64,000 nt of DNA, from positions 27,626,452-27,690,451 of the forward strand of contig OX104124.1 of NCBI GenBank assembly GCA_944474755.1. Reading direction: 5' to 3'. The DNA is from Limnoperna fortunei. Its lineage: Eukaryota > Mollusca > Bivalvia > Mytilida > Modiolidae. A model generated the notes under the pieces. That model worked only from the letters and a program-made list of their open reading frames with translations. It had not been told where the DNA came from and ran no database searches. The stretch's first letter is position 1. Every line of letters begins with the position of its first letter. The position numbers and the translations under genes are program-made. Below are positions 47,877-60,505 of the stretch, one piece after another.

Positions 47877-50800
47877 GGTTCTTTATTTAGTTTTGTACAG
47901 TTTATTGACTGGTCCTTTATTGAGTTTTGTACAGTTTATTGACTGGTTCTTTATTGAGTTTTGTGCAGTTTATTGACTGGTTCTTTATTGAGTTTTGTAC
48001 AGTTTATTGACTGGTTCTTTATTCAGTTTTGTATAGTTTATTGACTAATTCTTTATTGAGTTTTGTACAGTTTATTGACTGGTTCTTTATTCAGTTTTGT
48101 ACAGTTTTCTGACTGTTTCTTTATTGAGTTTTGTACAGTTTATTGACTGGTTCTGTGTTCTGTTTTGTACTGTTTATTGACTGGTTCTTTATTCAGTTTT
48201 GTAATGTTTATTGACTGGTTCTTTATTGAGTTTTGTACAGTTTATTGACTGGTTCTTTATTCATTTTTGTACAGTTTATTGACTGGTTCTTTATTGAGTT
48301 TTGTACAGTTTATTGACTGGTTCTTTTTTGAGTTTTGTACAGTTTATTGACTGGTTCTTTATTGAGTTTTGCACAGTTTATTGACTGGTTCTTTATTGAG
48401 TTTGTGTACAGTTTACTGACTGGTTCTTTATTGAGTTTTGTACAGTTTATTGACTTGTTCTTTATTCAGTTTTGTACAGTTTATTGACTGGTTCTTTATT
48501 GAGTTTGTGTACAATTTATTGACTGGTTCTTTATTTAGTTTTGTACAGTTTATTGACTGTTTTTTTATTTTGTTTTGTACATTTTATTGAATGTTTCTTT
48601 ATTTAGTTTGTGTACAATTTATTGACTCGTTCTTTATTTAGTTTTGTACAGTTTATTGACTGTTTTTTTATATTTTGTTTTGTACAGTTTATTGACTGGT
48701 TCTTTATTTAGTTTTGTACAGTTTATTGACTGGTTCTTTATTGAGTTTTGTACAGTTTATTGACTGGTTCTTTATTGAGTTTTGTACAGTTTATTGACTG
48801 TTTCTTTATTTAGTTTTGTACAGTTTATTGCCTGTTTCGTTTTTGAGTTTTGTACAGTTTATTGACTGGTTCTTTATTGAGTTTTGTACAGTTTATTGAC
48901 TGTTTCTTTATTTAGTTTTGTACAGTTTTTTGACTGTTTCTTTATTGAGTTTTGTACAGTTTATTGACTGTTTCTTTATTGAGTTTTGTACAGTTTATAG
49001 ACTGGTTCTTTATTGAGTTTTGTACAGTTTATTGACTGGTTCTTTATTGAGCTTTGTACAGTTTTTTGACTGGTTCTTTATTGAGTTTTGTACAGTTTAT
49101 TCACTGTTTCTTTATTGAGTTTGGTACAGTTTATTGACTGTTTCTTTATTTAGTTTTGTACAGTTTTTTGACTGTTTCTTTATTGAGTTTTGTACAGTTT
49201 ATTGACTGGTTCTTTGTTCTGTTTTGTACTGTTTATTGACTGGTTACTTTATTCAGTTTTGTACAGTTTATTGATTGGTTCTTTATTTAGTTTTGTACAG
49301 TTTATTGACTGTTTCTTTATTTAGTTTTGTACAGTTTATTGACTGTTTCTATATTTAGTTTTGTACAGTTTATTGACTGTTTCTTTATTTAGTTTTGTAC
49401 AGTTTATTGACTGGTTCTTTATTGAGTTTTGTACAGTTTATTGACTGGTTTTTTATTCAGTTTTGTAATGTTTATTGACTGGTTCTTTATTGAATTTTGT
49501 ACAGTTTATTGACTGGTTCTTTATTCATTTTTGTACAGTTTATTGACTGGTTCTTTATTGAGTTTTGTACAGTTTATTGACTGGTTCTTTTTTGAGTTTT
49601 ATACAGTTTATTGACTGGTTCTTTATTCAGTTTTGTACTGTTTATTGACTGTTTTTTTATTTTGTTTTGTACAGTTTATTGACTGTTTCTTTATTTAGTT
49701 TGTGTACAATTTATTGACTGGTTCTTTATTTAGTTTTGTACAGTTTATTGACTTTTTTTTTTTATTTTGTTTTGTACAGTTTATTGACTGGTTCTTTATT
49801 TAGTTTTGTACAGTTTATTGACTGGTTCTTTATAGAGTTTTGTACAGTTTATTGACTGGTTCTTTATTTAGTTTTGTACAGTTTATTGACTGTTTCTTTA
49901 TTTAGTTTTGTACAGTTTATTGACTGTTTTTTTATTTTGATTTGTACAGTTTATTGACTGTTTCTTTATTTAGTTTGTGTACAATTTATTGACTGGTTCT
50001 TTATTTAGTTTTGTACAGTTTATTGACTGGTTTTTTTTATTTTGTTTTGTACAGTTTATTGACTAGTTCTTTATTTAGTTTTGTACAGTTTATTGACTGG
50101 TTCTTTATAGAGTTTTGTACAGTTTATTGACTGGTTCTTTATTGAGTTTTGTACAGTTTATTGACTGTTTCTTTATTTAGTTTTGTACAGTTTATTGACT
50201 GTTTCGTTTTTGAGTTTTGTACAGTTTATTGACTGGTTCTTTATTGAGTTTTGTACAGTTTATTGACTGTTTCCTTATTTAGTTTTGTACAGTTTATAGA
50301 CTGTTTCTTTATTGAGTTTTGTACAGTTTATTGACTGTTTCTTTATTGAGTTTTGTACAGTTTATAGACTGGTTCTTTATTGAGTTTTGTACAGTTTATT
50401 GACTGGTTCTTTATTGAGCTTTGTACAGTTTTTTGACTGGTTCTTTATTGAGTTTTGTACAGTTTATTCACTGTTTCTTTATTGAGTTTGGTACAGTTTA
50501 TTGACTGTTTCTTTATTTATTTTTGTACAGTTTATTGACTGGTTCTTTATTTAGTTTTGTATATTTTATTGACTTGTTCTTTATTGAGTTTTGTACAGTT
50601 TATTGACTGGTTCTTTATTGAGTTTGGTACAGTTTATTGACTGTTTCTTTATTTAGTTTTGTACAGTTTATTGACTGTTTCTTTATTGAGTTTTGTACAG
50701 TTTATTGACTGTTTCTTTATTGAGTTTTGTACAGTTTATAGACTGGTTCTTTATTGAGTTTTGTACAGTTTATTGACTGGTTCTTTATTGAGCTTTGTAC

Positions 50801-51130
50801 AGTTTTTTGACTGGTTCTTTATTGAGTTTTGTACAGTTTATTCACTGTTTCTTTATTGAGTTTTGTACAGTTTATTGACTGGTTCTTTATTTAGTTTTGT
50901 ACAGTTTTTTGACTGTTTCTTTATTGAGTTTTGTACAGTTTATTGACTGGTTCTTTGTTCTGTTTTGTACTGTTTATTGACTGGTTACTTTATTCAGTTT
51001 TGTACAGTTTATTGATTGGTTCTTTATTTAGTTTTGTACAGTTTATTGACTGTTTCTTTATTTAGTTTTGTACAGTTTATTGACTGTTTCTATATTTAGT
51101 TTTGTACAGTTTATTGACTGGTTCTTTATT
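47877..51130. repeat. Continuation of the 6786-offset copy plus 374/341-bp repeats
   Basis: To about 50,180 this matches 41.09-43.40 kb at offset 6786-6787. After that it switches to sequence like 44.1-44.5 kb. Near its end GAGCTTTGTACAG occurs at 50,416, 50,790 and 51,131, spacings of 374 bp (11 monomers) and 341 bp (10 monomers plus 1). GGTTACTTTATTCAG, a one-base insertion, is shared by 42,456, 49,242 and 50,984. Confidence 0.82.
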
Positions 51131-53250
51131 GAGCTTTGTACAGTTTTTTGACTGGTTCTTTATTGAGTTTTGTACAGTTTATTCACTGTTACTTTATTGA
51201 GTTTGGTACAGTGTATTGACTGGTTCTTTATTCAGTTTTGTACAGTTTATTGACTAATTCTTTATTGAGTTTTGTACAGTTTATTGACTGGTTCTTTATT
51301 CAGTTTTGTACAGTTTTTTGACTGTTTCTTTATTGAGTTTTGTACAGTTTATTGACTGGTTCTTTGTTCTGTTTTGTACTGTTTATTGACTGGTTCTTTA
51401 TTCAGTTTTGTACAGTTTATTGCCTGGTTCTTTATTTAGTTTTGTACAGTTTATTGACTGTTTCTTTATTTAGTTTTTTACAGTTTATTGACTGTTTCTA
51501 TATTTAGTTTTGTACAGTTTATTGACTGGTTCTTTATTCAGTTTTGTAATGTTTATTGACTGGTTCTTTATTGAGTTTTGAACAGTTTATTGACAGGTTC
51601 TTTATTCAGTTTTGTACAGTTTTTTGACTGTTTCTTTATAGAGTTTTGTACACTTTATTAACTGGTTCTTTGTTCTGTTTTGTACTGTTTATTGACTGGT
51701 TCTTTATGCAGTTTTGTAAAGTTTATTGACTGGTTCTTTTTTTAGTTTTGTACAGTTTATTGACTGTTTCTTTATTTAGTTTTGTACAGTTTATTGACTG
51801 TTTCTATATTTAGTTTTGTACAGTTTATTGACTGTTTCTTTATTTAGTTTTGTACAGTTTATTGACTGTTTCTTTATTTAGTTTGTGTACAATTTATGGA
51901 CTTGTTCTTTATTTAGTTTTGTATAGTTTATTGACTGTTTCTATATTTAGTTTTGTACAGTTTATTGACTGTTTCTTTATTTAGTTTTGTACAGTTTATT
52001 GACTGGTTCTTTATTGAGTTTTGTACAGTTTATTGACTGGTTCTTTATTCAGTTTTGTAATGTTTATTGACTGGTTCTTCATTGAGTTTTGTACAGTTTA
52101 TTGACTGGTTCTTTATTCATTTTTGTACAGTTTATTTACTGGTTCTTTATTTAGTTTTGTACAGTTAATTAACTGGTTCTTTTTTGAGTTTTATACAGTT
52201 TATTGACTGGTTCTTTATTCAGTTTTGTACAGTTTATTGACTGGTTCTTTATTGAGTTTGTGTACAGTTTATTGACTGGTTCTTTATTAAGTTTTGTACA
52301 GTTTATTGACTTGTTCTTTATTCAGTTTTGTACAGTTTATTGACTGGTTCTTTATTGAGTTTTGTACAGTTTTTCGACTGGTTCTTTATTGAGTTTTGTA
52401 CAGTTTATTCACTGTTTCTTTATTGAGTTTTGTACAGTTTATTGACTGTTTCTTTATTTATTTTTGTACAGTTTATTGACTGGTTCTTTATTTAGTTTTG
52501 TACAGTTTATTGACTGGTTCTTTATTGAGTTTTGTACAGTTTATTGACTGGTTCTTTATTCAGTTTTGTATAGTTTATTGACTAATTCTTTATTGAGTTT
52601 TGTACAGTTTATTGACTGGTTCTTTATTCAGTTTTGTACAGTTTTCTGACTGTTTCTTTATTGAGTTTTGTACAGTTTATTGACTGGTTCTGTGTTCTGT
52701 TTTGTACTGTTTATTGACTTGTTCTTTGTACAGTTTTGTAATGTTTATTGACTGGTTCTTTATTGAGTTTTGTACAGTTTATTGACTGGTTCTTTATTCA
52801 TTTTTGTACAGTTTATTGACTGGTTCTTTATTGAGTTTTGTACAGTTTATTGACTGGTTCTTTTTTGAGTTTTATACAGTTTATTGACTGGTTCTTTATT
52901 CAGTTTTGTACAGTTTATTGACTGGTTCTTTATTGAGTTTGTGTACAGTTTACTGACTGGTTTTTTATTGAGTTTTGTACAGTTTATTGACTTGTTCTTT
53001 ATTCAGTTTTGTACAGTTTATTGACTGGTTCTTTATTGAGTTTTGTACAGTTTATTGACTGTTTTTTTATTTTGTTTTGTACATTTTATTGAATGTTTCT
53101 TTATTTAGTTTGTGTACAATTTATTGACTCGTTCTTTATTTAGTTTTGTACAGTTTATTGACTGTTTTTTTTATTTTGTTTTGTACAGTTTATTGACTGG
53201 TTCTTTATTTAGTTTTGTACAGTTTATTGACTGGTTCTTTATTGAGTTTT
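51131..53250. repeat. Long-range duplicated block, copy 2
   Basis: The first 1.2 kb matches 34,184-35,400 at offset 16,947. From about 52,060 the better match is 36,480 onward. The switch happens inside monomers common to both, so the two source segments were adjacent or recombined before or during copying. A private change, TTTGTACAGTTTTG in place of TTTATTCAG, is near 52,725. Confidence 0.85.
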
Positions 53251-55770
53251 GTACAGTTTATTGACTGGTTCTTTATTGAGTTTTGTACAGTTTATTGACT
53301 GTTTCTTTATTTAGTTTTGTACAGTTTATTGCCTGTTTCGTTTTTGAGTTTTGTACAGTTTATTGACTGGTTCTTTATTGAGTTTTGTACAGTTTATTGA
53401 CTGTTTCTTTATTTAGTTTTGTACAGTTTATTGACTGTTTCTTTATTGAGTTTTGTACAGTTTATTGACTGTTTCTTTATTGAGTTTTGTACAGTTTATA
53501 GACTGGTTCTTTATTGAGTTTTGTACAGTTTATTGACTGGTTCTTTATTGAGCTTTGTACAGTTTTTTGACTGGTTCTTTATTGAATTTTGTACAGTTTA
53601 TTCACTGTTTCTTTATTGAGTTTGGTACAGTTTATTGACTGTTTCTTTATTTAGTTTTGTACAGTTTTTTGACTGTTTCTTTATTGAGTTTTGTACAGTT
53701 TATTGACTTGTTCTTTGTTCTGTTTTGTACTGTTTATTGACTGTTTCTTTATTCAGTTTTGTACAGTTTATTGACTGGTTCTTTATTTAGTTTTGTACAG
53801 TTTATTGACTGTTTCTTTATTTAGTTTTGTACAGTTTATTGACTGTTTCTATATTTAGTTTTGTACAGTTTATTGACTGTTTCTTTATTTAGTTTTGTAC
53901 AGTTTATTGACTGGTTCTTTATTGAGTTTTGTACAGTTTATTGACTGGTTTTTTATTCAGTTTTGTAATGTTTATTGACTGGTTCTTTATTGAATTTTGT
54001 ACAGTTCATTGACTGGTTCTTTATTCATTTTTGTACAGTTTATTGACTGGTTCTTTATTGAGTTTTGTACAGTTTATTGACTGGTTCTTTTTTGAGTTTT
54101 ATACAGTTTATTGACTGGTTCTTTATTCAGTTTTGTACAGTTTATTGACTGTTTTTTTATTTTGTTTTGTACAGTTTATTGACTGTTTCTTTATTTAGTT
54201 TGTGTACAATTTATTGACTGGTTCTTTATTTAGTTTTGTACAGTTTATTGACTTTTTTTTTAATTTTGTTTTGTACAGTTTATTGACTGGTTCTTTATTC
54301 AGTTTTGTACAGTTTTTTTACTTTTTCTTTATTGAGTTTTGTACAGTTTATTGACTGGTTCTTTGTTCTGTTTTGCACTGTTTATTGACTGGTTCTTTAT
54401 TCAGTTTTGTACAGTTTATTGACTGGTTCTTTATTTAGTTTTGTACAGTTTATTGACTGTTTCTTTATTTAGTTTTGTACAGTTTATTGACTGTTTCTAT
54501 ATTTAGTTTTGTACAGTTTATTGACTGGTTCTTTATTTTGTTTTGTAATGTTTATTGACTGGTTCTTTATTGAGTTTTGTACAGTTTATTGACTGGTTCT
54601 TTATTCAGTTTTGTACAGTTTTTTGACTGTTTCTTTATAGAGTTTTGTACAGTTTATTAACTGGTTCTTTGTTCTGTTTTGTACTGTTTATTGACTGGTT
54701 CTTTATGCAGTTTTGTAAAGTTTATTGACTGGTTCTTTTTTTAGTTTTGTACAGTTTATTGACTGTTTCTTTATTTAGTTTTGTACAGTTTATTTACTGT
54801 TTCTATATTTAGTTTTGTACAGTTTATTGACTGTTTCTTTATTTAGTTTTGTACAGTTTATTGACTGTTTCTTTATTTAGTTTGTGTACAATTTATGGAC
54901 TGGTTCTTTATTTACTTTTGTACAGTTTATTGACTGTTTCTTTATTTAGTTTTGTACAGTTTATTGACTGTTTCTTTATTTAGTTTTGTACAGTTTATTG
55001 ACTGGTTCTTTATTGAGTTTTGTACAGTTTATTGACTTGTTCTTTATTCAGTTTTGTAATGTTTATTGACTGGTTCTTCATTGAGTGTTGTACAGTTTAT
55101 TGACTGGTTCTTTATTCATTTTTGTACAGTTTATTTACTGGTTCTTTATTGAGTTTTGTACAGTTTATTGACTGGTTCTTTTTTGAGTTTTATACAGTTT
55201 ATTGACTGGTTCTTTATTCAGTTTTGTACAGTTTATTGACTGGTTCTTTATTGAGTTTGTGTACAGTTTTTTGACTGGTTCTTTATTGAGTTTTGTACAG
55301 TTTATTGACTTGTTCTTTATTCAGTTTTGTACAGTTTAATGACTGGTTCTTTATTGAGTTTTGTACAGTTTTTTGACTTGTTCTTTATTGAGTTTTGTAC
55401 AGTTTATTCACTGTTTCTTTATTGAGATTTGTACAGTTCATTGACTGTTTCTTTATTTATTTTTGTACAGTTTATTGACTGGTTCTTTATTTAGTTTTGT
55501 ACAGTTTATTGACTGGTCCTTTATTGAGTTTTGTACAGTTTATTGACTGGTTCTTTATTGAGTTTTGTGCAGTTTATTGACTGGTTCTTTATTGAGTTTT
55601 GTACAGTTTATTGACTGGTTCTTTATTCAGTTTTGTATAGTTTATTGACTAATTCTTTATTGAGTTTTGTACAGTTTATTGACTGGTTCTTTATTCAGTT
55701 TTGTACAGTTTTCTGACTGTTTCTTTATTGAGTTTTGTACAGTTTATTGACTGGTTCTGTGTTCTGTTTT
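53251..55770. repeat. Right-hand HOR copy A (2520 bp)
   Basis: This is the first of five successive copies, phased on the GTACAG two monomers or so before TTGCCTGTTTCG (53,329). Ordered marks: TTGCCTGTTTCG, TTTATAGACTGG, GAGCTTTG, TATTGAATTTTG, GAGTTTGGTAC, TTTGTTCTG/GTACTG, TTGACT with T-run, TTTTGCACTG, the four-monomer cassette, TTTACTTTTG, GAGTGTTG, TTTAATGACTGG, GAGATTTG and GGTTCTGTGTTCTG (55,753). Its 74 monomers include a segment of 15 that later copies lack. Confidence 0.9.
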
Positions 55771-58494
55771 GTACAGTTTATTGACTGGTTCTTTATTGAG
55801 TTTTGTACAGTTTATTGACTGTTTCTTTATTTAGTTTTGTACAGTTTATTGCCTGTTTCGTTTTTGAGTTTTGTACAGTTTATTGACTGGTTCTTTATTG
55901 AGTTTTGTACAGTTTATTGACTGTTTCTTTATTTAGTTTTGTACAGTTTATTGACTGTTTCTTTATTGAGTTTTGTACAGTTTATTGACTGTTTCTTTAT
56001 TGAGTTTTGTACAGTTTATAGACTGGTTCTTTATTGAGTTTTGTACAGTTTATTGACTGGTTCTTTATTGAGCTTTGTACAGTTTTTTGACTGGTTCTTT
56101 ATTGAATTTTGTACAGTTTATTCACTGTTTCTTTATTGAGTTTGGTACAGTTTATTGACTGTTTCTTTATTTAGTTTTGTACAGTTTTTTGACTGTTTCT
56201 TTATTGAGTTTTGTACTATTTATTGACTTGTTCTTTGTTCTGTTTTGTACTGTTTATTGACTGTTTCTTTATTCAGTTTTGTACAGTTTATTGACTGGTT
56301 CTTTATTTAGTTTTGTACAGTTTATTGACTGTTTCTTTATTTAGTTTTGTACAGTTTATTGACTGTTTCTATATTTAGTTTTGTACAGTTTATTGACTGT
56401 TTCTTTATTTAGTTTTGTACAGTTTATTGACTGGTTCTTTATTGAGTTTTGTACAGTTTATTGACTGGTTTTTTATTCAGTTTTGTAATGTTTATTGACT
56501 GGTTCTTTATTGAATTTTGTACAGTTCATTGACTGGTTCTTTATTCATTTTTGTACAGTTTATTGACTGGTTCTTTATTGAGTTTTGTACAGTTTATTGA
56601 CTGGTTCTTTTTTGAGTTTTATACAGTTTATTGACTGGTTCTTTATTCAGTTTTGTACAGTTTATTGACTTTTTTTTATTTTGTTTTGTACAGTTTATTG
56701 ACTGTTTCTTTATTTAGTTTGTGTACAATTTATTGACTGGTTCTTTATTTAGTTTTGTACAGTTTATTGACTTTTTTTTAATTTTGTTTTGTACAGTTTA
56801 TTGACTGGTTCTTTATTCAGTTTTGTACAGTTTTTTTACTTTTTCTTTATTGAGTTTTGTACAGTTTATTGACTGGTTCTTTGTTCTGTTTTGCACTGTT
56901 TATTGACTGGTTCTTTATTCAGTTTTGTACAGTTTATTGACTGGTTCTTTATTTAGTTTTGTACAGTTTATTGACTGTTTCTTTATTTAGTTTTGTACAG
57001 TTTATTGACTGTTTCTATATTTAGTTTTGTACAGTTTATTGACTGGTTCTTTATTCAGTTTTGTAATGTTTATTGACTGGTTCTTTATTGAGTTTTGTAC
57101 AGTTTATTGACTGGTTCTTTATTCAGTTTTGTACAGTTTTTTGACTGTTTCTTTATAGAGTTTTGTACAGTTTATTAACTGGTTCTTTGTTCTGTTTTGT
57201 ACTGTTTATTGACTGGTTCTTTATGCAGTTTTGTAAAGTTTATTGACTGTTTCTTTATTTAGTTTGTGTACAATTTATGGACTGGTTCTTTATTTACTTT
57301 TGTACAGTTTATTGACTGTTTCTTTATTTAGTTTTGTACAGTTTTTTGACTGTTTCTTTATAGAGTTTTGTACAGTTTATTAACTGGTTCTTTGTTCTGT
57401 TTTGTACTGTTTATTGACTGGTTCTTTATGCAGTTTTGTAAAGTTTATTGACTGGTTCTTTTTTTTAGTTTTGTACAGTTTATTGACTGTTTCTTTATTT
57501 AGTTTTGTACAGTTTATTTACTGTTTCTATATTTAGTTTTGTACAGTTTATTGACTGTTTCTTTATTTAGTTTTGTACAGTTTATTGACTGTTTCTTTAT
57601 TTAGTTTGTGTACAATTTATGGACTGGTTCTTTATTTACTTTTGTACAGTTTATTGACTGTTTCTTTATTTAGTTTTGTACAGTTTATTGACTGTTTCTT
57701 TATTTAGTTTTGTACAGTTTATTGACTGGTTCTTTATTGAGTTTTGTACAGTTTATTGACTTGTTCTTTATTCAGTTTTGTAATGTTTATTGACTGGTTC
57801 TTCATTGAGTGTTGTACAGTTTATTGACTGGTTCTTTATTCATTTTTGTACAGTTTATTTACTGGTTCTTTATTGAGTTTTGTACAGTTTATTGACTGGT
57901 TCTTTTTTGAGTTTTATACAGTTTATTGACTGGTTCTTTATTCAGTTTTGTACAGTTTATTGACTGGTTCTTTATTGAGTTTGTGTACAGTTTTTTGACT
58001 GGTTCTTTATTGAGTTTTGTACAGTTTATTGACTTGTTCTTTATTCAGTTTTGTACAGTTTAATGACTGGTTCTTTATTGAGTTTTGTACAGTTTTTTGA
58101 CTTGTTCTTTATTGAGTTTTGTACAGTTTATTCACTGTTTCTTTATTGAGATTTGTACAGTTCATTGACTGTTTCTTTATTTATTTTTGTACAGTTTATT
58201 GACTGGTTCTTTATTTAGTTTTGTACAGTTTATTGACTGGTCCTTTATTGAGTTTTGTACAGTTTATTGACTGGTTCTTTATTGAGTTTTGTGCAGTTTA
58301 TTGACTGGTTCTTTATTGAGTTTTGTACAGTTTATTGACTGGTTCTTTATTCAGTTTTGTATAGTTTATTGACTAATTCTTTATTGAGTTTTGTACAGTT
58401 TATTGACTGGTTCTTTATTCAGTTTTGTACAGTTTTCTGACTGTTTCTTTATTGAGTTTTGTACAGTTTATTGACTGGTTCTGTGTTCTGTTTT
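55771..58494. repeat. Right-hand HOR copy B (2724 bp)
   Basis: It matches copy A at offset 2520 up to about 57,240. It then carries 204 extra bases (6 monomers) in which the end of the cassette region is repeated, so that ATGCAG/GTAAAG occurs at both 57,224 and 57,429. It rejoins copy A at offset 2724 and ends with GGTTCTGTGTTCTG at 58,477. A GTACTATTT substitution near 56,214 is private. Confidence 0.9.
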
Positions 58495-60505
58495 GTACAG
58501 TTTATTGACTGGTTCTTTATTGAGTTTTGTACAGTTTATTGACTGTTTCTTTATTTAGTTTTGTACAGTTTATTGCCTGTTTCGTTTTTGAGTTTTGTAC
58601 AGTTTATTGACTGGTTCTTTATTGAGTTTTGTACAGTTTATTGACTGTTTCTTTATTGAGTTTTGTACAGTTTATTGACTGTTTCTTTATTGAGTTTTGT
58701 ACAGTTTATTGACTGTTTCTTTATTGAGTTTTGTACAGTTTATAGACTGGTTCTTTATTGAGTTTTGTACAGTTTATTGACTGGTTCTTTATTGAGCTTT
58801 GTACAGTTTTTTGACTGGTTCTTTATTGAATTTTGTACAGTTTATTCACTGTTTCTTTATTGAGTTTGGTACAGTTTATTGACTGTTTCTTTATTTAGTT
58901 TTGTACAGTTTTTTGACTGTTTCTTTATTGAGTTTTGTACAGTTTATTGACTTGTTCTTTGTTCTGTTTTGTACTGTTTATTGACTGTTTCTTTATTCAG
59001 TTTTGTACAGTTTATTGACTGGTTCTTTATTTAGTTTTGTACAGTTTATTGACTGTTTCTTTATTTAGTTTTGTACAGTTTATTGACTGTTTCTATATTT
59101 AGTTTTGTACAGTTTATTGACTGTTTCTTTATTTAGTTTTGTACAGTTTATTGACTGGTTCTTTATTGAGTTTTGTACAGTTTATTGACTGGTTTTTTAT
59201 TCAGTTTTGTAATGTTTATTGACTGGTTCTTTATTGAATTTTGTACAGTTCATTGACTGGTTCTTTATTCATTTTTGTACAGTTTATTGACTGGTTCTTT
59301 ATTGAGTTTTGTACAGTTTATTGACTGGTTCTTTTTTGAGTTTTATACAGTTTATTGACTGGTTCTTTATTCAGTTTTGTACAGTTTATTGACTGTTTTT
59401 TTATTTTGTTTTGTACAGTTTATTGACTGTTTCTTTATTTAGTTTGTGTACAATTTATTGACTGGTTCTTTATTTAGTTTTGTACAGTTTATTGACTTTT
59501 TTTTTAATTTTGTTTTGTACAGTTTATTGACTGGTTCTTTATTCAGTTTTGTACAGTTTTTTTACTTTTTCTTTATTGAGTTTTGTACAGTTTATTGACT
59601 GGTTCTTTGTTCTGTTTTGCACTGTTTATTGACTGGTTCTTTATTCAGTTTTGTACAGTTTATTGACTGGTTCTTTATTTAGTTTTGTACAGTTTATTGA
59701 CTGTTTCTTTATTTAGTTTTGTACAGTTTATTGACTGTTTCTATATTTAGTTTTGTACAGTTTATTGACTGGTTCTTTATTCAGTTTTGTAATGTTTATT
59801 GACTGGTTCTTTATTGAGTTTTGTACAGTTTATTGACTGGTTCTTTATTCAGTTTTGTACAGTTTTTTGACTGTTTCTTTATAGAGTTTTGTACAGTTTA
59901 TTAACTGGTTCTTTGTTCTGTTTTGTACTGTTTATTGACTGGTTCTTTATGCAGTTTTGTAAAGTTTATTGACTGGTTCTTTTTTTAGTTTTGTACAGTT
60001 TATTGACTGTTTCTTTATTTAGTTTTGTACAGTTTATTTACTGTTTCTATATTTAGTTTTGTACAGTTTATTGACTGTTTCTTTATTTAGTTTTGTACAG
60101 TTTATTGACTGTTTCTTTATTTAGTTTGTGTACAATTTATGGACTGGTTCTTTATTTACTTTTGTACAGTTTATTGACTGTTTCTTTATTTAGTTTTGTA
60201 CAGTTTATTGACTGTTTCTTTATTTAGTTTTGTACAGTTTATTGACTGGTTCTTTATTGAGTTTTGTACAGTTTATTGACTGGTTCTTTATTGAGTTTTG
60301 TACAGTTTATTGACTGTTTTTTTATTTTGTTTTGTACAGTTTATTGAATGTTTCTTTATTTAGTTTGTGTACAATTTATTGACTCGTTCTTTATTTAGTT
60401 TTGTACAGTTTATTGACTGTTTTTTTTATTTTGTTTTGTACAGTTTATTGACTGGTTCTTTATTGAGTTTTGTACAGTTTATTGACTGGTTCTTTATTGA
60501 GTTTT
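58495..60505. repeat. Right-hand HOR copy C (2011 bp)
   Basis: It follows copies A and B to about 60,260 but then lacks the GAGTGTTG to GGTTCTGTGTTCTG part. Instead it ends with about 240 bp (T-run monomer, TTGAATGTTTC, TTGACTCGTTC) that match about 53.01-53.25 kb, just upstream of copy A. It is 510 bp shorter than copy A, almost exactly 15 monomers. The result is a 59-monomer unit, the form that is repeated next. Confidence 0.9.
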
